Assembly: GCF_001267925.1 (NCBI RefSeq) | Contig: NZ_CP011409.1 | Location: 2,108,001 to 2,172,000 of the forward strand | Source: Herbaspirillum hiltneri N3 | GTDB taxonomy: Bacteria; Pseudomonadota; Gammaproteobacteria; Burkholderiales; Burkholderiaceae_D | Reading direction: 5' to 3' | DNA: 64,000 nucleotides | Shown here: piece by piece, positions 25,159 through 33,680 of the stretch | Numbering within the stretch: position 1 is the first letter of the stretch | Layout of the letters: the number at the start of each line of letters is the position of its first letter | The notes under the pieces: generated by a model | Databases searched by the model: none | Told to the model about the DNA's origin: nothing | What the model saw: only the letters and a program-made list of their open reading frames with translations | Made by a program: the position numbers and the translations under genes

Positions 25159-27228
25159 TCAATAGACACGCTTGGGCCTGGCGCAAGTCGGCGCCTTGGC
25201 GCGCAAGGGCACACGCACTCCGCTGCCCATCGACATGCCGGCCAAGGGTGCATCCGCCATCAGCGGCGCGTTGGCGTCGGGGGCGCCGGCTGCCGAGGAA
25301 ACCGCAGCAGGCAACGGTTCCTTGAGGGTCGATACGCCTGAGTCTGGCGACGGCGCCGCTGCGGTCGCCGTCGCCGGTGCAGCGGCGGCAGTCGTCGCTG
25401 CGACCGCTACCGGAGGCAGGCCGGCTGCGGCCCGACGGGCGGCCGCGCGCTGCTCCTTGGCAGTTTCCTTGGCGCGATCCGTGGTCCTCGACACCGTATT
25501 GGCGGCCACGCCGTCCGTTCCGGTGATGCGAGGAGTGATCAGGAACAGGCGTTCGCGCGTGCTGGTCGATTGCGATTCGCTGCGGAACAATCCGCCCAGC
25601 ACCGGGATATCGCCCAGCACCGGCACTTTCTGTTTGTTGCGCGTCAGCGATTCGGCGCGATAGCCGCCGATCATCAGCGTCTGCTGCATGTCGATGATTG
25701 CCTGCGTGCTGATGGTCGAACGCGTCACATTCGCTGCAATGGTCCCGGTATTGCCGGAGGATTTTGAGGAACCATTGTTATCGGTGCTGTCGAGCGAACC
25801 GTCTTCGATGTCCACTTCCAGGCGCACACGCGTCTGGCCGCCTTCATGGATGATGCGCGGGATCACCCGCAGCATGGTCCCGGCGGTGATATCGGACATG
25901 TCGGCCACCCGTTCGCCGATCAGCGAGACATAGGCGCTGCGGCTCAGGTCCAGCACCGCCGCCACGTTGTCCAAGGTCAGTACGGTCGGCGTCGCCAGCA
26001 CATGCGCCTCGCCGTTGGATTCCATGGCTTTGAGACGCGCGTAGAAACGCGCGGCATTGCTGATGAGCAGCGTGGCACCGGGCAGCGGAAGATTGGTCCC
26101 GGCCGAATCAACCGCCATGCCGTTGACCAAGGTGTTGACGGCGCCGGCGCGTACGCCCCATTCGACGCCCATGTCGGACAACTTGCTGCGATCGATATCG
26201 ACAATCAGGGCTTCGATCTCGATCTGCTGCGGCTGCACGTCGAGCTGGGCGATCAGCGATGCGTACATGTCTTTTTTCTTGATGTCGTCATAAATCATGA
26301 TCGCGTTGAGTGTAGGATCGGCCTCGATGCGCGGATTCTCGTGTCCGCCGCTGCTGCTGCCGGTGTCGTATCGGCCACCGGCATCGTCGCCTGGCGGAAC
26401 CTGGTTCTTGCCGTCGGCGGCAGGTGCGTTGAACAGCGGCACGAAGCGCTCGTTGCCGACGTCGCGGGCGACGCCTCTCTCATTCTTCGGCGTGCGTGAG
26501 CGTTTCCTGCTGTCGCTGTCGAACGCCCCGGACGGCGACGAACCCGTCACCTTCTCACCCGCCGCATGGGCGCCGAACAACAGGTTGCTGAGGATGGTCT
26601 TGATGCCGGGAATGGTCTCGTTCTTTCCTCGCGACGTAATCACGCGGTCCATTGCGGTTGCGTACTTCAGGCGGAACAACATGATCTGCCGACCCTTGCG
26701 TGTTTCCTTCTTTTCATCGGGCAGCAAGATGGTGCGCGCCAGCTCCACGTAGCTGCGCGGACCACCGACGATGACGACTCCCTCGTCCGGCAATTCTCCC
26801 CAGCCGAAGCGATCGTCGAACAGGCCCAGGCCGATCAGCGCCGATTTGGCATCCTGCACGGCGTCCTCGCCGATCTCGAGGCGTACCGAGGTATTGTCGT
26901 CGGCCGGCACCACATACAAGGTGTTGTTATAGACAAACCAGTGGAACTTGGACGTCGCCGCCAAGCGGTTGAGGAACTCCACTCCGTTGTCGGCCTTGAG
27001 CCGGCTTTTGATCAGCCGGTCGCCGGTCGCCGTCATGGACAGGCGCACGCCGTAGGTGCGGCTGAACTCTTCCATGACGCCGCGCAAGGTCATGCTGGTT
27101 GCATTGATGGAAAAGCCGGTATCCTTCCACGTCGCGGGCACGGCCGCGTGCAAGGTAGTGCCCCACAGCAGCAGCGCCGCCACCAGCAAGCCCATGCACC
27201 ACGACTTGAGCAATTCACGGAATCTCAT
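25159..27228 (-). CDS. sctC: T3SS outer-membrane secretin SctC (HrcC)
   Basis: A 689-aa secretin with a signal peptide (LLWGTTLHA). N0/N1 domains start at WKDTGFSINATSMTLRGVMEEFSRT, as in HrcC/YscC. The N3 domain carries ADPTLNAIMIYDD. The secretin core has QIEIEALIVDID, VEWGVRAG, VLATPTVLTLDN and FLITPRITG. A Thr/Ala/Pro-rich tail follows. It forms the outer ring of the injectisome. The start overlaps hrpG (ATGA). The order hrpF-hrpG-hrcC is that of the P. syringae hrpC operon. No HrpT-type pilotin gene follows; the pilus operon does. Confidence 0.92.
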   Translation of the reverse strand: MRFRELLKSWCMGLLVAALLLWGTTLHAAVPATWKDTGFSINATSMTLRGVMEEFSRTYGVRLSMTATGDRLIKSRLKADNGVEFLNRLAATSKFHWFVYNNTLYVVPADDNTSVRLEIGEDAVQDAKSALIGLGLFDDRFGWGELPDEGVVIVGGPRSYVELARTILLPDEKKETRKGRQIMLFRLKYATAMDRVITSRGKNETIPGIKTILSNLLFGAHAAGEKVTGSSPSGAFDSDSRKRSRTPKNERGVARDVGNERFVPLFNAPAADGKNQVPPGDDAGGRYDTGSSSGGHENPRIEADPTLNAIMIYDDIKKKDMYASLIAQLDVQPQQIEIEALIVDIDRSKLSDMGVEWGVRAGAVNTLVNGMAVDSAGTNLPLPGATLLISNAARFYARLKAMESNGEAHVLATPTVLTLDNVAAVLDLSRSAYVSLIGERVADMSDITAGTMLRVIPRIIHEGGQTRVRLEVDIEDGSLDSTDNNGSSKSSGNTGTIAANVTRSTISTQAIIDMQQTLMIGGYRAESLTRNKQKVPVLGDIPVLGGLFRSESQSTSTRERLFLITPRITGTDGVAANTVSRTTDRAKETAKEQRAAARRAAAGLPPVAVAATTAAAAPATATAAAPSPDSGVSTLKEPLPAAVSSAAGAPDANAPLMADAPLAGMSMGSGVRVPLRAKAPTCARPKRVY

Positions 27229-27632
27229 CGCATTTCCCCGGAAAATATTTTTCGGACGCGGTCTTCGTGGCGCGTGGTGGCGTCGCTGCGCGCCGGGCCG
27301 CTATAGGCCATCGCTGCACGCCACATGGCGGCCTGATTCAGGATGTTTTCCAACGCCTCGGCGGCCTCGGGCCATGCGCCGACGTACGGGAGCCATTGCG
27401 TCAGTATCAGGTCCTCGCCATCGATCGCCAGGCCGGCATCGAAATCGAGCGCACTCTGGAAGCCATTGCGCAAGGCATCCGCGAGCAAGGCGTCGGTATA
27501 CGATAGGACCAGCAGGACGCCCAGTTCGGCGCCTTGCCCGCGGATTTTCAGGAACACCGTCTCGCCGTCGATCTCGACGGGCTCGTCCAGCGGCAGGTTT
27601 TCCAGCCACTGTTCCAGGTTATCGGCGGACAT
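27225..27632 (-). CDS. hrpG: HrpG-like small T3SS chaperone/regulatory protein
   Basis: A 135-aa acidic protein (MSADNLEQWLENLPLDEPVEI) with the alpha-beta pattern of class I secretion chaperones (VFLKIRGQG, then LLVLSYTDALLADALRNGFQ and a C-terminal helix). Position between hrpF and hrcC identifies it with the P. syringae HrpG family rather than with the OmpR-type HrpG of Xanthomonas. In P. syringae HrpG acts through HrpV to relieve repression of HrpS; no hrpV or hrpS is seen in this window. Confidence 0.6.
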   Translation of the reverse strand: MSADNLEQWLENLPLDEPVEIDGETVFLKIRGQGAELGVLLVLSYTDALLADALRNGFQSALDFDAGLAIDGEDLILTQWLPYVGAWPEAAEALENILNQAAMWRAAMAYSGPARSDATTRHEDRVRKIFSGEMR

Positions 27633-27635
27633 GGC

Positions 27636-27869
27636 CTATTTGGTTTCGTTGAGCACCGTCTTCAACGGCTTTTGCAACAGGTTGAACTGCGCCGTCATGG
27701 CGCTTTTGGTCACCGACTGCTTTTGCAGCAAGGCGGTGAATTCAGCAGGATTTGGAATTTCACCGTCTGCCTGGCGACGACTGAAGTCGTTGAGCTGGCC
27801 CGTGACTTCATCGAACTTCTGATTCAAATGGCGCAAATTCTGCAATACGGGGTTGTGATTGCTCGACAT
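27636..27869 (-). CDS. hrpF: HrpF-like small T3SS protein
   Basis: A 77-aa helical protein (MSSNHNPVLQNLRHLNQKF) with a hairpin-like break at GEIPNPAEF and a C-terminal amphipathic helix. Size and position immediately before hrpG fit P. syringae HrpF. The helix-turn-helix with a central NP also resembles needle-type SctF subunits, so a needle role cannot be excluded. The start at 27869 follows AGGAG at good spacing; upstream codons in frame lack a ribosome site. Confidence 0.65.
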   Translation of the reverse strand: MSSNHNPVLQNLRHLNQKFDEVTGQLNDFSRRQADGEIPNPAEFTALLQKQSVTKSAMTAQFNLLQKPLKTVLNETK

Positions 27870-27894
27870 GACGTCTTCTCCTCGGCGAATAGTG

Positions 27895-28593
27895 CTAGTG
27901 AGTGGTTCCTTGCGGCGCCAAGTCTCCATCGGAATCCTCAAGATTTATGACGCCTTCGTCCTGATCGGCAGCCGCATCAGCGTCAGCTTTGGCGACGGGG
28001 GTGCGGAGCGTTTGTGCAACCGTGCCCAGCACCGTACGCAAGGCTGCCGCAGCCAGCTCGAAATCGGCGCGCCACTCGCCGCTTGCCGCTTCGAGCTTGC
28101 AGGTTCCGGGCGTCAGGCCGGCATCGCTCCTAAGCTCCCAGGCGCCGCCCGGCGCCGCACTGATGTCGTCGGGATGCATCGACAACACCGGCGCCACCAG
28201 CTTGCCGGGTGCTTCCAAAAGAATCCTGCGCACCATGGCGTCGATGCGTTCACGCGGCGTCGATTCCAGCACCAGGCGGTCAAAGGTCTGCTGCGCCAGA
28301 TCGCCGACCAGCTCCTCCACTCGCCCCAGCAACTCCTGCTGGACAGCCATCAGGTCAGCCACGAACGCCAGGCCTCGCGCCGCTACCTGCTCCTGCTCCT
28401 GGCGCACCGCCCTGCCGGCATCCTCTTGCGCCGACGCCCGCACCCGCGCGGCCTCCTCGTGTGCCTCTCGCAAGATTTGATCGGCCGCGCGCCCGGCATC
28501 GGCGGCGACCCGCAACGAGGGAGCCCGCAGCACGCCGTGCTCGGCGCGCAGCGCGGGCGGCACGGCGATGCACTCAATGCAAAAATCTCTCAT
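27895..28593 (-). CDS. sctL: T3SS stator protein SctL (HrpE)
   Basis: A 232-aa protein with an N-terminal segment, a long charged helix (about 45-100, REAHEEAARVRASAQEDAGRA) and a C-terminal domain with ERIDAMVRRILLEAPG, as in HrpE/YscL/FliH. It is the peripheral stalk that tethers the SctN ATPase to SctK/SctQ and restrains it. An acidic tail ends the protein. It lies between sctK and hrpF as in P. syringae. Confidence 0.8.
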   Translation of the reverse strand: MRDFCIECIAVPPALRAEHGVLRAPSLRVAADAGRAADQILREAHEEAARVRASAQEDAGRAVRQEQEQVAARGLAFVADLMAVQQELLGRVEELVGDLAQQTFDRLVLESTPRERIDAMVRRILLEAPGKLVAPVLSMHPDDISAAPGGAWELRSDAGLTPGTCKLEAASGEWRADFELAAAALRTVLGTVAQTLRTPVAKADADAAADQDEGVINLEDSDGDLAPQGTTH

Positions 28594-28641
28594 GTGTTCA
28601 TTCCTGTTCGGAGTAGATCAACCGGCACCGCTTAAACCGGT

Positions 28642-29271
28642 TCAGGCAACGACGGTCTTCGCCCGCGCCGCGCAAATCTTCCAGCAACGCTGCAGGCGCG
28701 CCCGTTCCGGGCCGGCAAACTCAGCCGAGGCTGCGTCGTTGCAGATCGCCAGCGCCGACGCCAGCAACGCCGACAACGGAGGCGGCAACATCAACGCCAG
28801 GCGCGGCCACATTCCCGGGAAGCCCTGCTCCAGCCTCAGCGCCAGTTCGAGCAGGCCGCGCGCCTCGATCCCGTCCGACGACTCTCGCCGGGAGCGCGGC
28901 CGCGCCGTTTGCAAGGGTTGCGTCAACGCCACGCTCAGGCACCAGAGCCGGATCTCTCGGGGCAATCGACCGAGCTCGTCGAAGTCATGTTCGCGGGCGG
29001 CAAACAAGCCGCCGAACAGACGGGCGCAACGCATGAAATCGTTGCGCTTTCGCAGCACCACGACCTGCCAGGACGCGTCGAAATGCGGCGGCAAATCCGG
29101 CGCGATGCCGGCCCGGCTGCACCACAGGCGATAACCGTCTCGCTGCGCCGCCAATCCGGTCGCCTGCGGCAGCAAGTTCTCCCGTTCTGCGGCATAGTCC
29201 CAGGGCGTGAACCACCAATCGAGGAACCACGGCGCCAGCGCGGCCGGCGACGGCGGCGAGACGGCAATCAT
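28642..29271 (-). CDS. sctK: T3SS accessory cytosolic protein SctK (HrpD)
   Basis: A 209-aa helical protein with several Trp residues near the N-terminus (WFLDWWFTPWDYA) and Cys/Trp/Arg-rich helices. Primary sequence is weakly conserved in this family. Assignment rests on size and on its place between sctJ and sctL, with a 4-bp ATGA overlap with sctJ. It is part of the sorting platform under the injectisome. Confidence 0.7.
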   Translation of the reverse strand: MIAVSPPSPAALAPWFLDWWFTPWDYAAERENLLPQATGLAAQRDGYRLWCSRAGIAPDLPPHFDASWQVVVLRKRNDFMRCARLFGGLFAAREHDFDELGRLPREIRLWCLSVALTQPLQTARPRSRRESSDGIEARGLLELALRLEQGFPGMWPRLALMLPPPLSALLASALAICNDAASAEFAGPERARLQRCWKICAARAKTVVA

Positions 29272-30200
29272 GGCTTGGGCGCCTCGGGCGTTGATTTGCT
29301 AGGTGCGGCCGTCGCTTCCTTATGCATGGTCGCCATCAGGGATTGCGCCGCTGCCGCCGTCCTGGCTGCAGCTTTGGCAGCCGCCTTTTCACGCGAAGCG
29401 GTGCGCTGGGCGGCCCAGCGCATGGTCAATTGCATCACCCATTGCGCCACCCGCGGATTGCGCATGGCGGCGCGCACTCCGGTATAAGCAAGGGCCGTCG
29501 CGGCCAGCGCGGTCATTGCCAGCAGCGTAAACATCAGTCCGCCGGCCGAGCTGACCGCGACGATGAACGGTCCGACGGTAGTCCATTCGATACCGGCAGG
29601 CGGCGGCTCGCCCGGCATCATCACCACCGACACCTTGTTGCGCCCGTCCTCGCCGGACAGGCCCGGGATGCTGGACGCCACCAGCCGCCGTATGCGCGGC
29701 GTCACGGCGTCTTCATCGAGCGGCGGATGATATTTCACGAATACCGCCGCCGACGAGGGCTGGATCGGCTCCCCGGGCGCGATCCGTTCGGGCAGCACCA
29801 CATGCACCCGCGCAGACACCACGTGGTCGAACTGCTGCAAGGTATTTTCCAGTTCTTCCGACAGGCCATGGATATAGCGAATGCGCTCTTCCATCGGCGT
29901 CGAGATCATGCCTTGCTTCTTGAACACTTCGCCGAGGTTGGACAAGGTGCGTCTCGGCAAGCCGGCGACGTTCATCGCCTCGGTCGCGCGCGACAGGTCC
30001 TGGTCCTTGACCAGCAGGGTCACGCCTTCCTTGTTCTTCTGCTTCTCAACTTCCATGCCCTTGCGATTGAGCACCAGGACAATTTCATTGGCGTCGCCAT
30101 CGTTGAGGCCGGCCTGCAAGACGACCATCTTGCCGCATCCCGCCAGCAAGGCCAGCAAGCCGACGGTGCACGTCCAGCTGATTAGGTTTTTCATGATCAT
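29268..30200 (-). CDS. sctJ: T3SS inner-membrane ring lipoprotein SctJ (HrcJ)
   Basis: A 310-aa lipoprotein with lipobox LLAGC (C22). Two periplasmic ring-building domains follow (LNDGDANEIVLVLNRKGMEV, then VVSARVHVVLPE and SAAVFVKYHP), with one membrane span near 220-245 and a basic, Ala-rich cytoplasmic tail. It matches the YscJ/HrcJ/FliF family at normal length apart from the longer tail. Start at 30200 or 30194 (Met-Ile-Met); neither has a good ribosome site. Confidence 0.92.
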   Translation of the reverse strand: MIMKNLISWTCTVGLLALLAGCGKMVVLQAGLNDGDANEIVLVLNRKGMEVEKQKNKEGVTLLVKDQDLSRATEAMNVAGLPRRTLSNLGEVFKKQGMISTPMEERIRYIHGLSEELENTLQQFDHVVSARVHVVLPERIAPGEPIQPSSAAVFVKYHPPLDEDAVTPRIRRLVASSIPGLSGEDGRNKVSVVMMPGEPPPAGIEWTTVGPFIVAVSSAGGLMFTLLAMTALAATALAYTGVRAAMRNPRVAQWVMQLTMRWAAQRTASREKAAAKAAARTAAAAQSLMATMHKEATAAPSKSTPEAPKP

Positions 30201-30269
30201 GGAAAAAGACGATCTACGGAACGAATTCCCGGGAAGGCTCTCCGGGACGAATCTGCGACAACCGGCGAT

Positions 30270-30674
30270 TTATTGCAGCTTGGTCAGGGAATCGACCGAC
30301 GACGCCGCCTTCGATACCGTCTTGGAAATGGTCTGCACGCGCAACTGGTAATCGTTGAGCGCCATCATGGCTTTCATCAATTGTAGCGAATCGCCGGTAC
30401 GGGTGGCATGTTCGAGCAGTTTGGAGACATACAGCTGATCCTTCTGCACTTGCGAGGCAAGATTGTTGGCGCGGCCTGCGATGGCCGTACCCAGCGAGCT
30501 GCTATCAGGCGGGATGTGGATGGCCTGCTGTTGCATGCGGCGTTCCAGCGCAGCGCGAAACTGCGCTCCTTCATTGGCATCGAACGCCTGTATGTCCAAA
30601 GAAAACCGGCTTTTCTGTTCCGCGCCGCGCGCAGAAGTCTCAGAAAATGCCGCTACCTGCGTTGTCGCGTCCAT
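30270..30674 (-). CDS. sctI: T3SS inner rod protein SctI (HrpB)
   Basis: A 134-aa protein whose C-terminal ~40 residues (LMKAMMALNDYQLRVQTIS, then VSKAASSVDSLTKLQ) carry the inner-rod signature. The N-terminal part is polar and disordered, with FRAALERRMQQQ. It is the first gene after a perfect hrp box and starts the sctI-J-K-L-hrpF-hrpG-sctC operon, the same order as P. syringae hrpB-hrcJ-hrpD-hrpE followed by hrpF-hrpG-hrcC. Confidence 0.82.
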   Translation of the reverse strand: MDATTQVAAFSETSARGAEQKSRFSLDIQAFDANEGAQFRAALERRMQQQAIHIPPDSSSLGTAIAGRANNLASQVQKDQLYVSKLLEHATRTGDSLQLMKAMMALNDYQLRVQTISKTVSKAASSVDSLTKLQ

Positions 30675-30711
30675 AGTCCCGGCTCCATGAAATGCATCGA
30701 ATGTCCGCTGG

Positions 30712-30740
30712 TAGGTGGTCGCGGCGCGGCCGCAGGTTCC
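30712..30740 (-). promoter_or_regulatory. hrp box of the sctI operon, perfect consensus
   Basis: Minus strand: GGAACC (30740-30735), 16 bases, CCACCTA (30718-30712). It matches GGAACC-N15/16-CCACNNA exactly and ends 37 bp before the sctI start. It implies control by a HrpL-type ECF sigma factor encoded outside the window. Confidence 0.85.
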
Positions 30741-30761
30741 ACCCGTGCAACGACAACCGTC

Positions 30762-31403
30762 TCAGTCGATCTCGTTGGCCTCGCCGCCGCGATGCGGCGT
30801 CGCGGCGTCTTCGGCTGCCGGCTCCCCTGCCTTCGCGGCCGGTGCGATATCCTCCGGCGAGGGCATGACGTAACGGTTGCCGCAATATTCGCCGCCGCAA
30901 CCGAGTTCGGAGGACGGATCGCAAAAGCCGCCCTTGCCGCAACGACGCCCGCATTCCGCCCGCGAGGTTGGACGCAGCGGCGGCAACGTCGCGGGACGCC
31001 GGGCCACCGGCGACGGTCGTCCTGAAAACGGCACGAAGGCGTTCTTGAGCGCCATGTGCTGGGCGCGGTCGCCGCTACCGATGATGACTTCGTCGCTTGG
31101 CTCACTGTCTTCCAGCAACATGTCGCCGCCGTCGGTGTCACCGCTGCGATGGGACGGCCTGCCCGGCGCGGCATCGGCGCAACCCTCAAGCCCGACGGCG
31201 ACGGCCGCGCCGATGAACGGGTCGGCCGCTGTGCAATCGTCCGGCATCTCCTCGCCGTCGCGCCCGGACTTCAATCTAGCGGACACGCAACTGCGCAATG
31301 ACTGGGCACGGCGTTCGGCCTCGATGACGGTCTGCTTCACGCGCATGTCGCGTGCAGCGGCTTCGCCGGCAGCGGCCGCAATGGCCTGGTTTTTGGTGTT
31401 CAT
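30762..31403 (-). CDS. Cys-rich protein of unknown function between sctU and sctI
   Basis: A 213-aa hydrophilic protein, no signal peptide or membrane span. The N-terminal ~50 residues are an Ala/Arg helix, the middle is acidic and Pro/Gly-rich, and residues about 150-176 hold five Cys with spacing C-x3-C-x5-C-x7-C-x4-C within CGRRCGKGGFCD and GCGGEYCG. I recognise no family, though the cluster looks like a small metal- or disulfide-stabilised fold. It starts 16 bp after the sctU stop, so it is probably the last gene of the sctD-U operon. It could be a secreted substrate. Confidence 0.55.
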   Translation of the reverse strand: MNTKNQAIAAAAGEAAARDMRVKQTVIEAERRAQSLRSCVSARLKSGRDGEEMPDDCTAADPFIGAAVAVGLEGCADAAPGRPSHRSGDTDGGDMLLEDSEPSDEVIIGSGDRAQHMALKNAFVPFSGRPSPVARRPATLPPLRPTSRAECGRRCGKGGFCDPSSELGCGGEYCGNRYVMPSPEDIAPAAKAGEPAAEDAATPHRGGEANEID

Positions 31404-31419
31404 GTCGGATTTCCGTTTC

Positions 31420-32535
31420 TCATCCTGGGGTCGGCGACGACGCGCCGGGCGGTTCGCCGTGGCTTTCCAGTTCGACGTCTTGCCCGCTACGGTCGCTGGC
31501 CATCAGTTCATGCACCACGGCATAAACTTGCGCGACCGCCTCGTAACTGGCTTTCGGAATCGCCGTATCCGGCGGGCAAGTTGCATACAAGGTGCGCGCC
31601 AGCCATACATGGCGGATCACCGGGATGCCGCACTCGCGCGCACGCCGGATCATTGCCTGCGCCACCTGGTCCTTGCCCTTGGCCAGCACCACCGGCACCA
31701 TCAGTTCCGCCGCATCGTAGTACAACGCCACGGCAAAGTGGGTCGGGTTCACCACCACCGCGTTGGCATCCTCGGTCTTGGCTTCCGGCCCTTCGTTGGC
31801 CCATTGCCGCGCCAGCCGCTTGCGCTGGTTCTTGATCAGCGGATCGCCTTCGGATTCCTTGTGTTCCTTCTTGATTTCCTCCTTGTCCATCATCAGCTCC
31901 TTTTTATGGAAATGATGCTGGATGGCGTAGTCGATCAGCCCCAGCAGCAGGCACACCACCACGATCACATGGAAGATCGAACGCAGCAGCTCGACGAAGA
32001 CGTCGTAGACATCCTTGGGCTCGCCGTTGGACAGCGAAATGATCGTGCCGAGATGGCTGCGCGTCAGGCTGTAGACGATACCGCCGATCAGCGTCGCTTT
32101 GCCTATCGTGGTCAGCAGCTCGACCAGCTTTTTCTTCGAGAACAACTGCTTGACGCCATTGACCGGATTGAGCTTATCGAACTTGGGCGTGAGCGCCTCG
32201 GGAGCGATCAGAGCGCCGAACTGCCCCCAGTGCGCCGCCACCGAGACCAGGATACAAATCAGGAAGCAGGTGCAGAAAACCACCAGCAACAGGATCCCGG
32301 CGGTGGTCATCATTTGCTTCATCGCCAGTGAAAAATCGCGGTTGACGTCGAGGATGCCGGTGTCGAACAGGTTGCTCAAGGCGCCGCGCCACAACGACTG
32401 GCTGGCGAAAGCGGTTTCCGCCACGGCCACCAGCGTAGCCAGCTTGGCCAGGTCGCGGCTGACTGCGATCTGGCCTTTCTCGCGCGCGTCGTCGATCTTT
32501 TTCTGGGTGGGTTCTTCGTTCTTGTCGTCGCTCAT
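31420..32535 (-). CDS. sctU: T3SS export apparatus switch protein SctU (HrcU)
   Basis: A 371-aa protein with four N-terminal membrane spans and a cytoplasmic domain. The autocleavage motif NPTH is at 263-266 (cleavage N263/P264), preceded by a basic KNQRKRLARQ linker. It controls substrate switching together with SctP. The last ~20 residues are Gly/Ser/Pro-rich. Last conserved gene of the sctR-S-T-U block. Confidence 0.93.
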   Translation of the reverse strand: MSDDKNEEPTQKKIDDAREKGQIAVSRDLAKLATLVAVAETAFASQSLWRGALSNLFDTGILDVNRDFSLAMKQMMTTAGILLLVVFCTCFLICILVSVAAHWGQFGALIAPEALTPKFDKLNPVNGVKQLFSKKKLVELLTTIGKATLIGGIVYSLTRSHLGTIISLSNGEPKDVYDVFVELLRSIFHVIVVVCLLLGLIDYAIQHHFHKKELMMDKEEIKKEHKESEGDPLIKNQRKRLARQWANEGPEAKTEDANAVVVNPTHFAVALYYDAAELMVPVVLAKGKDQVAQAMIRRARECGIPVIRHVWLARTLYATCPPDTAIPKASYEAVAQVYAVVHELMASDRSGQDVELESHGEPPGASSPTPG

Positions 32536-32578
32536 GCCCGCTCCCGGCCGGGTCGACGCATGCCCGCCGGCGACGACC

Positions 32579-33370
32579 TCATTTGTTCACCTCGATCAGG
32601 CTGGCCGCAAGTTCCAGCAAATGCGCAAAATCGTTGGTCACATAGTGCGACAGCGTCGACCAGTAGGCCAGCAGGATCAACAGGCCGGTCAGGCTCTTGA
32701 TCGGCGCGGAGGCGAACGAAACCTGCAGGTTGGAGGCGAACACGCCGACCACGGCAAAGCCGAACTCGATCAGCAACAGCGGCACGATTACGGGTGCGCC
32801 ATACACCACGACGTACCAGAGCAGATCGCCGAAGCGCTTCACCAGCACGTCGAAATGGCCCGGTTCGAACGGCGGCATCAGTGCAAACGCCGGCCATACC
32901 GCATAACTTTCGATCAGGATGCGCGCCAGCGCGGAGAACAATCCAGCCTGCACCATCAGCACCACCACCGCCTGGATCAGCATGGCTCCGATCGCGCTGG
33001 CGTCTCGGTCCACAGTGGAATTATTGGCCTGGATCTGAATCGGCGAGCGTTGCATGTCGAAGATCGATCCCACCGATTGCACGACCCACATCGGGATCGC
33101 CATGAGCACGCCGAACATCAGGCCGATCATGGCTTCCTTGAAAGCCAGCATGCCCGCGAAGAGAAAATCGGGAGGCGTCTTCTGGACGAAATAGAAGGTC
33201 GGCAAGGCCGCCGGCAAGGCGATCGCCATGGCCGCCGAGTTCTTTGCCATGCCGGTCAGCACGTTCAGGCCGAAGCCCGGCAGGATCACCAGGCACACCA
33301 GCACGCGCGGGGTCACGATAGCCATGGTCAGCATGACCGCCTGCATGTCCAGCAACAAGGAAGCGTTCAT
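32579..33370 (-). CDS. sctT: T3SS export apparatus protein SctT (HrcT)
   Basis: A 263-aa hydrophobic protein with about six membrane spans. Family features include PRVLVCLVILPGFG near the N-terminus, MAIALPAALP, GSIFDMQRSPIQ and the C-terminal LTGLLILLAYWSTL. It forms the export gate with SctR and SctS. Confidence 0.92.
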   Translation of the reverse strand: MNASLLLDMQAVMLTMAIVTPRVLVCLVILPGFGLNVLTGMAKNSAAMAIALPAALPTFYFVQKTPPDFLFAGMLAFKEAMIGLMFGVLMAIPMWVVQSVGSIFDMQRSPIQIQANNSTVDRDASAIGAMLIQAVVVLMVQAGLFSALARILIESYAVWPAFALMPPFEPGHFDVLVKRFGDLLWYVVVYGAPVIVPLLLIEFGFAVVGVFASNLQVSFASAPIKSLTGLLILLAYWSTLSHYVTNDFAHLLELAASLIEVNK

Positions 33371-33392
33371 CGGCGCATCCCGGGATCAATGC

Positions 33393-33656
33393 TCAGCGGC
33401 CCGCATCGGGAATCATCGTCAGCGCCAGGTCGGTCATGCGGATGATCTCGACGCCGATCCAGCGGCCCATCATCGCCAGCGTCACCGATACCGCGACCAG
33501 CTTGACGACATATGGCAGGGTCTGGTCCTGGATCTGCGTCACCGCCTGCACCAGCGATACCACCAGGCCGCACGCGGTAGCGATCACCAGCGGCGGCGCC
33601 GCCATCATGATGGCCATCCACAGGCCCTGCTGGAAAAAATTGATTGTATCGGCCAC
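33393..33656 (-). CDS. sctS: T3SS export apparatus protein SctS (HrcS)
   Basis: An 87-aa protein with two membrane helices (MAIMMAAPPLVIATACGLVV and a second at about 45-65). The LVQAVTQIQDQTLPYVVKL segment is a signature of HrcS/FliQ. It sits between sctR and sctT in the usual order. Confidence 0.93.
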   Translation of the reverse strand: MADTINFFQQGLWMAIMMAAPPLVIATACGLVVSLVQAVTQIQDQTLPYVVKLVAVSVTLAMMGRWIGVEIIRMTDLALTMIPDAGR

Positions 33657-33680
33657 CGCTATCTCCCTTGTTTGCAGAAA

